Below are positions 8,370 to 17,675 of a DNA stretch of 64,000 bases, one piece after another (within the stretch, counting starts at the first letter, position 1; each line of letters opens with the position of its first letter). The DNA is from DATFVA01 sp963721075 (GTDB lineage: Bacteria > Bacteroidota > Ignavibacteria > Ignavibacteriales > Ignavibacteriaceae). The stretch spans positions 62,001-126,000 of the forward strand of contig CAVRHV010000019.1 in assembly GCA_963721075.1 (NCBI GenBank). The letters are read 5' to 3'. The notes beneath the pieces are model-generated. The model was given only the letters and a program-made list of their open reading frames with translations, made no database searches and had not been told where the DNA came from. A program made the position numbers and the translations under genes.

Positions 8370-10193
8370 TTGGCATCTTCAAGCTTTGGTTCGATTCAAA
8401 GAAAATCTATCATTTTCTTTATCATCGCGGCCTCCTTCGCTCTGCTGTCATTCCGACTATTCCAGATGCAGATTATTAACCATGAAGAATATGATGAAAA
8501 GTCTGCAAGTAATAGTATTAAGGCGATCGAGCAGACTCCGCTCAGAGGTATATTTCTCGACAGAAACGGGGAAGTAGTTGTAAGCAACCTGCCGGCTTAT
8601 ACTTTAAGAATTACACCTTCGGAATATGACCGAAAATTAAATAGAATTCTGGAGAATGTACTTGACGTTGATTCCGGTTACATTGACAAGATACTTTACA
8701 ATAACCGCATATATTCTAAGTATATTCCGGTAAGGATTAAAAGAGGAATTGACTTCAAGACTGTCTCATGGCTGGAAGAGAACTCCGAATTTCTTCCCGG
8801 GGTAGACTACATTGTTGAGATGCAGCGGGGTTATCCGGCAGGGATCATGGGCTCTCATATGTTTGGGTATACCAAAGAAATCTCCCCCTCGCAGCTGGAA
8901 AAAGAAAATGATTACTATGAACCCGGCGACTATGTTGGCCACAATGGCCTTGAAAAAACCTATGAAAAATACCTGAGGGGTCAGAAAGGATATAATTATG
9001 TTCTTGTTGATTCCAGGAGAAAAGAGATAGGACCCTTTAAAAACGGAGCCGCTGATGTTCAGTCAATAAAAGGGGATGATCTGGTTCTTTCAATTGACGC
9101 AGATGTTCAAAGAGTCGGAGAAGAAGCATTTCAAGGATACCGGGGAGCATTTGTGGCTATCGAACCAAAAACCGGGGAGGTTCTCGGACTGGGCAGTTTT
9201 CCGGATTATGATCTTAATGAATTTTCATACGTAACCTCGAGGGAGTTTCTGAACAAACTTTACTCTGATAAAGAGAAGCCGTTATTCAACAGGGCTACAA
9301 TGTCGATGAAGCCTCCCGGATCTACCTTTAAAATAATGGAAGCAATAGCTGCCCTCGATCTGGGAGTAATAAATATAAACAGCACATTTTATTGCGGCGG
9401 AGGATTTACTTTCGGCAGATTCTTTAAGTGCGATGGAGTTCATGGAACACTGAATGTTGTACACGCTATTGAAAAATCCTGTAACACGTTCTTCTATAAC
9501 CTTATTTACAAAATAGGTCTTGATAATTGGCATAATTATGCACTGAAATTCGGTTTTGCGCAGAAAACCGGAATAGATATAGGTGAAGAGGCAAAAGGAT
9601 TTATTCCGAGTTCGGCTTATTATGAGAAAATATATGGACCCAACTGGCCCAGAAGCATTATGGCCAGTCTTGGAATAGGTCAGGGTGAAGTGAGTATCAC
9701 TCCTATACAGCTTGCAAAGTACGTTTCGCTGATTGCTAATGACGGGGTTACCTATACTCCGCATATAGTGAAAGGATACCTGGATAACAAGACAAAGGAC
9801 TTTATTCCCTTTAAATTTGATAAAATTGACATAGGGATTAAGAAAGAAGTGTTTGATATAGTAAAGCAGGGTATGTTTTTAGTAGTCAACGGAGCCGGAA
9901 CAGCAGTAAGAATAAAATCGAATGAAATTCAGATAGCCGGGAAAACAGGTACAGCTCAGAATCCACATGGTAAGGACCATGCTTTATTTATAGGATTTGC
10001 TCCATTCGATAATCCGAAAATTGCTGTTGCTGTTGTAGTTGAAAATGTAGGTTTTGGAGCAACATATGCTGCCCCTATTGCGAAAAAACTGATAGAAGCA
10101 TACCTCTTAAAAGATAAAACCAAAAAAGATGAACAGAATAAATATGAACAGAAACTGCAGCAGAATATTATAGGGGCCTCAATTGCGAATTGA
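8370..10193 (+). CDS. mrdA: Penicillin-binding protein 2, transpeptidase
   Basis: PBP2 cross-links peptidoglycan during cell elongation. The 607-residue protein has an N-terminal membrane anchor (about residues 14-32), a PBP dimerisation domain and a transpeptidase domain. The three active-site motifs are all present: SxxK at Ser318-Lys321 (STFK), SxN at 370-372 (SCN) and KTG at 525-527. The start is TTG 8370, preceded by AGGAG at 8352-8356, and begins two bases after the mreD stop. It belongs to the mre-rod operon and is the natural partner of RodA, encoded next. Confidence 0.95.
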   Translation: MASSSFGSIQRKSIIFFIIAASFALLSFRLFQMQIINHEEYDEKSASNSIKAIEQTPLRGIFLDRNGEVVVSNLPAYTLRITPSEYDRKLNRILENVLDVDSGYIDKILYNNRIYSKYIPVRIKRGIDFKTVSWLEENSEFLPGVDYIVEMQRGYPAGIMGSHMFGYTKEISPSQLEKENDYYEPGDYVGHNGLEKTYEKYLRGQKGYNYVLVDSRRKEIGPFKNGAADVQSIKGDDLVLSIDADVQRVGEEAFQGYRGAFVAIEPKTGEVLGLGSFPDYDLNEFSYVTSREFLNKLYSDKEKPLFNRATMSMKPPGSTFKIMEAIAALDLGVININSTFYCGGGFTFGRFFKCDGVHGTLNVVHAIEKSCNTFFYNLIYKIGLDNWHNYALKFGFAQKTGIDIGEEAKGFIPSSAYYEKIYGPNWPRSIMASLGIGQGEVSITPIQLAKYVSLIANDGVTYTPHIVKGYLDNKTKDFIPFKFDKIDIGIKKEVFDIVKQGMFLVVNGAGTAVRIKSNEIQIAGKTGTAQNPHGKDHALFIGFAPFDNPKIAVAVVVENVGFGATYAAPIAKKLIEAYLLKDKTKKDEQNKYEQKLQQNIIGASIAN

Positions 10194-11412
10194 TTACAAG
10201 CTTCAGGATAAATTTGATTTCGGAATTTTTATTCCCTGCCTGCTGCTTTTTGGAATAGGGCTGGCAGCAATATACAGTTCAACAGTGCACCACCCGACTG
10301 CTTCCGGTAATTTTGATAAGCAGCTTATATGGGGTGTTGCCGCATTCATTGTATTTTTTATTACTTATTCCATTCCCACTAATTCATTCCGTTTAATGGC
10401 TATCCCATTATATTTACTTTCACTTGCTTTGTTGATGGCCGTTCTTGTAATGGGCCGACAGATTTCTGGAGCTAAAAGCTGGCTGGACCTTGGAAGTTTT
10501 GGATTTCAACCTTCAGAAATGGCGAAGATCGGGACGATACTTGTTGTTGCATCCTTCCTGAGCCGCAATAATTCAGACATTGAATCCTTTAAAGATATTG
10601 TGTTCACCCTTATTATTGGTTTAGTACCGGTCGGCTTAATACTTCTTGAACCTGATATGGGAACTGCACTTGTATTCATCGGAATAATTCTTACTATGAT
10701 TTTCTGGAAGGGGATAAGTCTTTTTGGTTTGTTCATAGTGCTTAGTCCGGGGTTTGTTGCTCTTTCATCCCTTTTTGGAGTGTATTACTTTATTGCCTCA
10801 TTGATCCTTGTCTCGGTTGCTCTATTGATTTTCCGAAAAGACATATTTTTCAGCGGGTCAATCTTTGCATTGAACCTTGGTGCAGGCTTTTTTGCAGATT
10901 ACGTTTATAATGTCCTTAGTCCCCATCAGCAGAATCGAATAAAATCCTTTATAGATCCGATGGCTGATCCGCTTGGTGCAGGTTATAATGCAATACAGGC
11001 CAGAGTTGCTATAGGTTCAGGCGGATTCTGGGGAAAGGGTTTCCTGGCTGGTAATCAAACCCAACTTCAGTTCATTCCTGAGCAATGGACAGATTTCATC
11101 TACTGTGTAATCGGTGAGGAACTGGGATTCATAGGAAGTTTCATAACTCTACTGTTGTTTCTGGTATTATTTATCAAAATTCTTAAAATTGCCTCTTCTG
11201 CAAAAGATGAATTTTTAAGTCTTGTAACCATCGGAATACTCGCGGTTTATTTTGTTCATCTTATGGTGAATATTGGAATGACTGTAGGCATAATGCCTGT
11301 TATTGGTATTCCGTTACCTTTTGTAAGCTATGGCGGCAGTTCTCTGATGGTGAATATGTTCATGCTCGGGATAGTCGCAAACGTTTATCGTACAAGAAAA
11401 AATTATACTTAA
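10183..11412 (+). CDS. rodA: Rod shape-determining glycosyltransferase RodA
   Basis: RodA is the SEDS-family peptidoglycan polymerase of the elongasome and works with PBP2. The 409-residue protein has about ten membrane helices and family signatures LDLGSFGFQPSEMAKI, the loop block around EPDMGTALVF, and the C-terminal GIPLPFVSYGGSS motif. The start is TTG 10183, which overlaps the end of mrdA by 11 bases, so translation is probably coupled. It closes the mre-mrd cluster. Confidence 0.95.
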   Translation: MRIDYKLQDKFDFGIFIPCLLLFGIGLAAIYSSTVHHPTASGNFDKQLIWGVAAFIVFFITYSIPTNSFRLMAIPLYLLSLALLMAVLVMGRQISGAKSWLDLGSFGFQPSEMAKIGTILVVASFLSRNNSDIESFKDIVFTLIIGLVPVGLILLEPDMGTALVFIGIILTMIFWKGISLFGLFIVLSPGFVALSSLFGVYYFIASLILVSVALLIFRKDIFFSGSIFALNLGAGFFADYVYNVLSPHQQNRIKSFIDPMADPLGAGYNAIQARVAIGSGGFWGKGFLAGNQTQLQFIPEQWTDFIYCVIGEELGFIGSFITLLLFLVLFIKILKIASSAKDEFLSLVTIGILAVYFVHLMVNIGMTVGIMPVIGIPLPFVSYGGSSLMVNMFMLGIVANVYRTRKNYT

Positions 11413-11424
11413 TAAGGAGGATTA

Positions 11425-11961
11425 TTGATATTATCTGACAGGCAGATTCTTGATGAAATAAATCAGGGGAATATTGTAATTGAACCATTCACAAGAGAAA
11501 ACCTGGGGAGCAACAGCTACGATGTCCACCTCGGCAAGTGGCTCGCTGTCTATGAAAGTGACATCCTTGATGCAAAACTCCATAATAAGATAAGAAAGTT
11601 TGAAATTCCGGAGAGCGGATTTTTGCTGCTTCCTTCAAAACTCTACCTTGGGGTTACCGAAGAATACACTGAAACAAGGAAATATGTACCTTTTGTTGAG
11701 GGGAAATCGAGCGTTGGAAGGCTTGGCATCGATATACATTCTACAGCCGGGAAAGGAGATGCAGGTTTCTGCAATACATGGACACTTGAGATATCGGTTA
11801 AGCAGCCTGTCAGGATCTATGCCGGAATGCCAATCGGCCAGATCATATACTTCGAAATGAAGGGAGAAGTTGAAGTACCTTATAATCTTAAAAAGAGTGC
11901 AAAATATAATGAACGAACCGAATTTCCGGTTGAATCCATGATGTTTAAAAATTTTAAATAA
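11425..11961 (+). CDS. dcd: dCTP deaminase
   Basis: dCTP deaminase converts dCTP to dUTP, feeding dTMP synthesis. The 178-residue protein has the family core GKSSVGRLGIDIHSTAG and the TLEI segment that holds the catalytic Glu. It is in the dUTPase-like trimeric fold family; whether it is mono- or bifunctional (also cleaving dUTP) cannot be told by eye. The start is TTG 11425, which is supported by a near-perfect AAGGAGG Shine-Dalgarno sequence at 11414-11420. It lies 12 bases after rodA and is followed by pyrF. Confidence 0.9.
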   Translation: MILSDRQILDEINQGNIVIEPFTRENLGSNSYDVHLGKWLAVYESDILDAKLHNKIRKFEIPESGFLLLPSKLYLGVTEEYTETRKYVPFVEGKSSVGRLGIDIHSTAGKGDAGFCNTWTLEISVKQPVRIYAGMPIGQIIYFEMKGEVEVPYNLKKSAKYNERTEFPVESMMFKNFK

Positions 11962-11962
11962 T

Positions 11963-12775
11963 ATGACAGCACTTGAAAAACTGAATAATGTTAATTCAAA
12001 GGGAAAATTCATTTGTGTCGGATTAGATACAGATATAAAAAAAATACCAGAGCATCTCAGATCTTTAACGCTACCGAAGTATGAATTTAACAGGGAAATA
12101 ATTGAACATACTTCGGACTATGCAGCCGCATATAAAATCAATTTTGCATTTTATGAAAATTCAGGGGCCGATGGTTTTAAGGAGCTAAAAAAAACTATAG
12201 AGATAATACCGGAAGATATACTCATCATAGGGGATGCCAAAAGAGGTGATATCGGGAATACAGCAAGGATGTATGCGGATTCAATATTTAATTATTTCGG
12301 GTGTGATGCATCAACTGTAAATCCTTATATGGGTGAAGATTCGGTACAACCGTTTCTTCAATTTGAAAGTAAGTTAAACTTTGTGCTTGCTTTAACCTCA
12401 AATCCGGGATCTGCCGACTTTGAAAAATTAAAATTAAAGAACGGTGATTTTTTATATCAGCAGATTATTAGAAAAACAGTAGAGTGGAATAGTTCTAAGA
12501 ACTGCGGAATTGTATTTGGAGCAACTCATCCGGAAGATCTGAAAAATAACATGAAACTGATTGGTGATCTCCCGGTTCTGCTTCCGGGGGTGGGTTCACA
12601 GGGAGGTAGTCTGGAAGATACTATTTATGCTTTTTCGGAAGCTAAACGATTAAAATTTTTGATCAATGTAAGCAGAGGGATCATTTATAAAAGTAGCGGA
12701 AAGGATTTTGCAGAAGCAGCTGCTGAAGAATTAAACATTTTAAATACAAAAGTCAAAAAAGAGCTCAATATGTGA
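11963..12775 (+). CDS. pyrF: Orotidine 5'-phosphate decarboxylase
   Basis: OMP decarboxylase forms UMP from orotidylate. The 270-residue TIM-barrel protein is the longer type 2 form: it opens with FICVGLDTDIKKIPEHL and carries the catalytic DAKRGDIGNTA motif with the Asp-Lys-Asp residues. Near the C terminus are the PGVGSQGG and VSRGI phosphate-binding loops. Its ATG is one base after the dcd stop, so two nucleotide-metabolism genes sit together. Confidence 0.94.
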   Translation: MTALEKLNNVNSKGKFICVGLDTDIKKIPEHLRSLTLPKYEFNREIIEHTSDYAAAYKINFAFYENSGADGFKELKKTIEIIPEDILIIGDAKRGDIGNTARMYADSIFNYFGCDASTVNPYMGEDSVQPFLQFESKLNFVLALTSNPGSADFEKLKLKNGDFLYQQIIRKTVEWNSSKNCGIVFGATHPEDLKNNMKLIGDLPVLLPGVGSQGGSLEDTIYAFSEAKRLKFLINVSRGIIYKSSGKDFAEAAAEELNILNTKVKKELNM

Positions 12776-13260
12776 AGAAAATACTATTCATAATTTTACT
12801 CTTAATTTTAATATTAGTAAGTTTTCTGAACATTAAACAGTCCTCTTGGACAAAAGAGGGAGAGATGCAGGAATCTGCTGTACAAAAGCCTCCGGAATCT
12901 AATATTGGGGAGTCCGGCAAAATGGATTATCAAACTCCCGACATCTATGAAATCAGTTCGTTAAGAGTTGATTCGAGATTGCAGAGTCTGAAAATCAATA
13001 CCGAGAAGGATACAATCCGCACAGAATCGAACACTATTCAAATTTCCGTGACAGTCCCCAAAAAAATTTCCGGCGCAGACATTTTTCTTTTTAACAATGG
13101 TAAAAAGAAAGATATGTATTCCCAGGTAAATTCAGGTGAGTATTTATTCAGGAAAGTTTTCCTTGATGATACAGTTAATAACCTGGTTTTCTTATATCGT
13201 CTGGGGAGCAGGAGATCCCTACCCGCAAAACTTGTAGTCATTAAAGAACCTGGCAGGTAG
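12772..13260 (+). CDS. Membrane-anchored protein of unknown function
   Basis: A 162-residue protein with an N-terminal hydrophobic helix (about residues 4-22) that may be a signal anchor. It is followed by a polar linker and a C-terminal domain rich in beta-strand-like segments. I do not recognise a family. The start is GTG 12772, whose bases overlap the pyrF stop in a GTGA arrangement, so translation is coupled. It probably faces the periplasm. Confidence 0.6.
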   Translation: MKKILFIILLLILILVSFLNIKQSSWTKEGEMQESAVQKPPESNIGESGKMDYQTPDIYEISSLRVDSRLQSLKINTEKDTIRTESNTIQISVTVPKKISGADIFLFNNGKKKDMYSQVNSGEYLFRKVFLDDTVNNLVFLYRLGSRRSLPAKLVVIKEPGR

Positions 13261-13263
13261 AGT

Positions 13264-14743
13264 ATGAAACAAGACAAAAAACTGGAAAAATTTCTTTATG
13301 AAATTTGGAAAAAGCAGGATTTCATAAAAGAGCTTGAAACAACCGACGGACAGATAATAAAAATTATCGATCCCGGAACCGAGAACAAAGAAACAGGCGG
13401 TCCCGACTTCAAACACACCAGGTTACAGATAGGTAACTTAACGTATTCGGGGGATGTTGAAATAGACGGAATCCATTCTGATTGGAAAGCTCATGGGCAC
13501 CATCTTAATAAAAAGTATAACAGCGTGATTCTGCACGTAGTATTCAATAATTCAAGGAGAGATTCCTTCGTTTACACACAGGATGGAAGGAAAGTGCAGT
13601 CATTCTCCCTGGAACCATTTCTCAATAATAGTATCCGAGTTAAAATTCAGGAAGCAATTCTTTCCGAAAGATCCGGAAGAATTAATAAAATGCCTTGTGC
13701 TGAAGTGAATTCGGAATTGAGCTGAAAAAGAGAAACTTGATTTTGTATTTGAACTCGGGATTGGAAGATTCAAACAAAAATGTGAGAGGGTAGTCAGCAG
13801 ACTGAAAGAACTGGTCTACCTGAAGGAAATAAATCTAAAAGAGCCCGTTGTTCAGTATGAGCCGGATGATAATTTTTATAAGAGGGAATTTACGACGGCA
13901 GATTTCAGCGATCCCTTGCTATGGGAACAGATGATTTATGAGGCTATGTTCGAAGCCCTGGGTTTTTCCAAAAATAAAGATATAATGCACAGGCTGGCTT
14001 CCAGTGTTGATATAAAATTTCTAAAAAAATTCTCAAAAGATGAAAAATTTCTCCTGGATCTTGAATCCATATTTTTTAATATAAGCGGACTAATCCCACC
14101 TGTGGAAAAAATTCCCGATGAAGAAACTTCTGAGTACGTGAGACAGCTGGTTGAGATATGGACAGAGCATAAAGGTAATTATGAAGGGAGATTATTTCAC
14201 CAGACACAATGGAATTTCGCAAAACTCAGACCTTATAATTTCCCTACGGTCAGAATAGCCGGTGGTGTTAGATTGCTTTGTCAGGTGATTAGAGGCAAAC
14301 TTATACAATCAATCGTAAAAGAATTTGAGAATTACAAAAGCAACAAACAGATCATAAGTTCATTAAGAAGCATGTTTATTGTTAAGGGGGACGGGTTCTG
14401 GCATACACATTATACTTTTGATCATCAAACAGATATCAGGATTAATTATTTCGTTGGTGTATCTAGAGCCGATGAAATTATAATCAATGTTATTCTGCCT
14501 GTTTTTTCAGTGTATTTCGAAATATTTAACAGAAAAGATTTGGCGGCCAGGGTGTTTAAGGTTTATCAGAATTACTACCAGCAGAGCGAGAACGGACTGG
14601 TTTTTGAAGTTTCTGAAACGCTGAATCTAAACAATGCCTGGAAAAGAAGTGTATTATACCAGGGAATGATAGATCTGTTCAGAAATTACTGCAGCAAAGA
14701 CAACTGCATGGAATGCAGTATCGGGAAAAAAGTTTTCGGCTGA
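13264..14743 (+). CDS. DUF2851 family protein, interrupted by a +1 frameshift
   Basis: The first part (13264-13725) contains the GGPDFKHTRLQIG and HLNKKYNSVILHVVF blocks typical of DUF2851. The second part continues in the next frame from about 13721 to 14743 and ends with the four-Cys tail CSKDNCMECSIGKK. The bridge 13721-13915 is open in the second frame and reads naturally (AEKEKLDFVFELGIGRFK and onward). Removing one base between 13718 and 13725 gives one protein of about 490 residues, slightly longer than usual. The role of DUF2851 is unknown; it is common in Bacteroidota relatives. The shift is either a sequence error or a recent mutation, since both halves look well conserved. Confidence 0.8.
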
Positions 14744-14793
14744 AATACTTAAGCCGCACACTTTCAGGAAATCAATTTGGTGATTCCCTTCCT

Positions 14794-15387
14794 TTAGTTA
14801 TTACCGGTTAACTTCTGTATATCGTCGCGTATTTTTGCGGCTCTTTCGTATTCTTCGGTTTCAATAGCCTTCCTGAGTTTATCCTGCAGAGCCGCGAGCT
14901 GAGCTTCCTTTGTTTTAGGAATTTCTTCCTCCTGTTGCTCACGGGATTCACTTTGCTTTTCTTCTCCTTCAGCTTCCTCAGAAGGCACAAACGCTGCAGC
15001 TTCCATCACGGATTCTGCTACATAAATGGGGGAGCGTGCCCTTACTGCAAGAGCAATGGCATCGCTTGGTCTTGCATCAATCTCATTGCTTAATCCTGAA
15101 ACCTCGAGAACTATTTTTGCAAAAAAAGTATTTTCTCTGAGTTCATCGATAATTATCTCAATTATAGTTGCTCCAAGATTATCTATCATATGCTTTAAAA
15201 GATCGTGTGTCAAAGGCCGTGGAGGTTTTATTCCTTCTATTTCAAGCGCGATAGCCTGGGCCTCGAAGGCTCCTATTATTATAGGGAGCCTTCTCGCGGC
15301 ACCGATTTCACGCAGCAGAATAGCATAAGCTCCGCCCGTTGACGGACTGGATGACAATCCCAATATTTCACACTGTACCTTTTGCAC
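14794..15387 (-). CDS. Bifunctional nuclease family protein with UVR tail
   Basis: The N-terminal 140 residues form a BFN (DUF151) domain, seen in LPIIIGAFEAQAIALEIEG and in the PSDAIALAVRARSPIYVAE block. The C-terminal 40 residues form a UVR motif (DKLRKAIETEEYERAAKIRD), like that of UvrB/UvrC and McsA, which usually mediates protein contacts. This pairing is common in Bacteroidota and Chlorobi relatives. BFN proteins have been linked to RNase/DNase activity, but function here is inferred. The gene is 15 bases downstream of etfA and probably shares its transcript. Confidence 0.88.
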   Translation of the reverse strand: MQKVQCEILGLSSSPSTGGAYAILLREIGAARRLPIIIGAFEAQAIALEIEGIKPPRPLTHDLLKHMIDNLGATIIEIIIDELRENTFFAKIVLEVSGLSNEIDARPSDAIALAVRARSPIYVAESVMEAAAFVPSEEAEGEEKQSESREQQEEEIPKTKEAQLAALQDKLRKAIETEEYERAAKIRDDIQKLTGNN

Positions 15388-15402
15388 TTTGACTCCTGAT
15401 TC

Positions 15403-16375
15403 CTATGATTTTACTTTTTTAATTTCCTCGGTAAGAGCCGGAAGGATCTCAAATACATCTCCCGCTATTCCATAATCAGCAACCCCGAAAATGGGGGCTT
15501 CTTCATCTTTATTTATTGCTACAATATATTTCGAAGAGCTCATTCCTGCAAGGTGCTGAATTGCACCTGAAATTCCGCAGGCTATGTAAAGTGACGGGGA
15601 TACGGTCTTTCCTGTCTGACCTACCTGTTCACGATGATCTCTCCAGCCTGCATCCACAACTGCACGTGAAGCACCAACAGCAGCACCGAGAACATCAGCA
15701 AGTTCCTCAACAAGATGAAAATTCTCAGCGGCCTTTAGTCCTCTTCCTCCGGAAACAATAATATCCGCTTCAGCGACATCAAGTTTGCCTTCCGATTTTT
15801 TGATTTCTGTTACGCGGGTTTTTAGATCAGGATTTTCAACATTTCTGGTTTCAACATCTGCGGTGCCATTTTCATCTTTAATTTCAGCTTTGAAGACATT
15901 TGGTCTTAATACAAAAATTTTAACATCAGTTTTAATCTTTGCATCGATCAGGGCTTTACCTGCGTATACTGGTCTTGTAGCTGTGATTTCCCCGGAGGAT
16001 GCATCCAGACTGACACAATCCATAAGGAATCCGGCATTCAATCTCGCACTTATATGGGGTGCCAGGTCCTTTCCGAGTGCAGTACCGGAAATTAGCTATT
16101 ATGGAAACTCCAGCTTCTTTCGCATAGTCACTTATTATTCCCGTATAAGCCGAGGTCGAATAATTAGTAAGCTGATCGTGCTTAAAATGAACTAGTTTTT
16201 TAATACCGTATTTTCCCACATCAGAAATATTTTCGATTTCATTTCCGATTACAAGGGCTTCTGCTTCAAAATTTAAGTCGCCTGCAAGCCTGGCTGCCGT
16301 GCTTAACACTTCAAAAGCAGATCTTTTAAGTTTATTATCTCTTTGTTCAAGAATTGCAAGAATTTTATTTGCCAT
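15403..16375 (-). CDS. etfA: Electron transfer flavoprotein alpha subunit, interrupted by a frameshift
   Basis: EtfA binds FAD and, with EtfB, carries electrons from acyl-CoA dehydrogenases or similar enzymes to the quinone pool. The N-terminal part runs from ATG 16375 to about 16094. The C-terminal part continues in another frame to 15403 and holds the FAD-domain motifs VSGGRGL, GASRAVVDAGW and the QVGQTGKTVSPSLYI block. Around 16090-16096 removal of one base restores the expected ISGTALGKDLAPHISARL joint. Repaired length is about 323 residues, normal for the family. Because etfB is intact and both halves are conserved, I favour a sequence error. The gene lies between etfB and the bifunctional nuclease gene. 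Confidence 0.88.
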
Positions 16376-16389
16376 TTTATGATAAACTC

Positions 16390-17142
16390 CTATATAACTT
16401 TAGCTTCTTCTCTTAATAATCTGACTAATTCAGGTACAGCCGATTTATCTTTGCCCAGGATCCTTCCGGGCTGCTTTTCCGCAGGCTTTTTCATAGTAAC
16501 CACCTCAGAAAAAAGATCTGCAGCCGCTGCAGGTTTTTCTTCAATTGGTTTCTTCTTTGATGCCATAATACCCTTAAGTGAGGCATATCTCGGCTCATTA
16601 AGGCCTTTTTGTGCTCCGATGATAACAGGAAGTTCTGTAACTACAACCTCTTTACCACCTTCTATTTCTCTTTCAGCTGTAACTTTACTGCCCTCAATAT
16701 TGAGTGAAACAACAACTGTAATACACGAAAATCCCGTCAGTTCTGCAGTAAGCTGAGGTACAGCAGAGTTATCATAGTCAACTGACTGCTTTCCGCAAAA
16801 TACGATTTCATATCCCTGGGATTTAATTTCATCGGCGAGGGCTTTCGCGATACCCATAGAATCACGTTGATTATCATCCTTCAGAAGCACACCTTTATCA
16901 ACACCCATTGCCAGTGCTTTTCTGATGGTATCTTTATTAGCATCACTCCCGACACTTATGGCGGTAACTTCCGAATCCCCTCCTGATTTTTCTTTTAACT
17001 TCAAAGCTTCTTCTATTGCAAATTCATCATATGGATTAACTATATATGTAACACCTGAGGGGTCTATGGTCTTCTGATCTGCTCCCACTTTAACTTTCGT
17101 AGCAGTGTCCGGCACATGACTCACGCATACTGCTATTTTCAT
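16390..17142 (-). CDS. etfB: Electron transfer flavoprotein beta subunit
   Basis: EtfB is the AMP-binding half of the ETF heterodimer. The 250-residue protein has the family features CVSHVPDTATKVKVG near the N terminus, NPYDEFAIEEALKLKE at about residue 36, and the signature block with FCGKQSVDYDNSAVPQLTAEL. Translation starts at an ATG behind GGAGGT at 17145-17150. It is the first gene of a minus-strand operon etfB-etfA-BFN. The upstream region 17143-17298 is shared with the divergent clpS gene. Confidence 0.94.
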   Translation of the reverse strand: MKIAVCVSHVPDTATKVKVGADQKTIDPSGVTYIVNPYDEFAIEEALKLKEKSGGDSEVTAISVGSDANKDTIRKALAMGVDKGVLLKDDNQRDSMGIAKALADEIKSQGYEIVFCGKQSVDYDNSAVPQLTAELTGFSCITVVVSLNIEGSKVTAEREIEGGKEVVVTELPVIIGAQKGLNEPRYASLKGIMASKKKPIEEKPAAAADLFSEVVTMKKPAEKQPGRILGKDKSAVPELVRLLREEAKVI

Positions 17143-17298
17143 TGGACCTCCATTATTTAAGTTTATTTTAGATCAAAAAATATAAACATACCCTCCTATA
17201 AAATCAAACTTAAGAGGAGACGGGTATCAATTATACTCCCGCATAAACCTGTTATTAATTTCATTTAATTTTTATCATTTATTTCATAATTTTGAGTT

Positions 17299-17589
17299 AT
17301 GGAACTGAAACCAGAAAAACAGACAAGACTCGATGTACTGGAGGATGAAGAGGTCAAGGTAGGAATCTCCAGTAAGGTTGTTCTCTTCAATGATGACTGG
17401 CATACCTTTGATGAAGTAATTTTCCAATTGGTAAAAGCACTCGGGTGTACTTATGAAAAAGCACGGGGTTATGCTTTTGAGGTGCACGTTAAGGGTAAAT
17501 GCGTTGTTTACACTGGAGATATGAAAGATTGTCTGAAAGTATCCTCCGTACTTGAAGAAATAGCTCTCAGTACCCAGATCATAACCTGA
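17299..17589 (+). CDS. clpS: ATP-dependent Clp protease adaptor ClpS
   Basis: ClpS delivers N-degron substrates to the ClpAP protease. The 96-residue protein shows the core LFNDDWHTFDEV, equivalent to the usual NDDxxT motif, then a conserved helix and KARGYAFEVHVKGKCVVY, matching the usual HxxG segment. Length fits the family. Variation in the DDWHTF region compared with the common DDYTPM may affect substrate preference, but I cannot judge that. It is divergent from etfB. Confidence 0.85.
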   Translation: MELKPEKQTRLDVLEDEEVKVGISSKVVLFNDDWHTFDEVIFQLVKALGCTYEKARGYAFEVHVKGKCVVYTGDMKDCLKVSSVLEEIALSTQIIT

Positions 17590-17617
17590 TATATCCCCCT
17601 GTACCATTTAAAATTCA

Positions 17618-17646
17618 TTGTAAAAACCTCGTTTTATCCATATATT
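17618..17646 (+). promoter_or_regulatory. Sigma-70-type promoter for typA
   Basis: TTGTAA at 17618-17623 and TATATT at 17641-17646 are 17 bases apart. The predicted transcript would start near 17653, leaving a short leader that contains an AAAGG-type ribosome site before ATG 17676. Confidence 0.45.
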
Positions 17647-17675
17647 TCATTTCTATTTTTAAAAGAAAGGACACG

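Noticed and set aside
9282..9764. A 160-residue minus-strand open frame
   Set aside because: It lies entirely within mrdA, whose own frame has all three penicillin-binding motifs, and has no ribosome site or family features.
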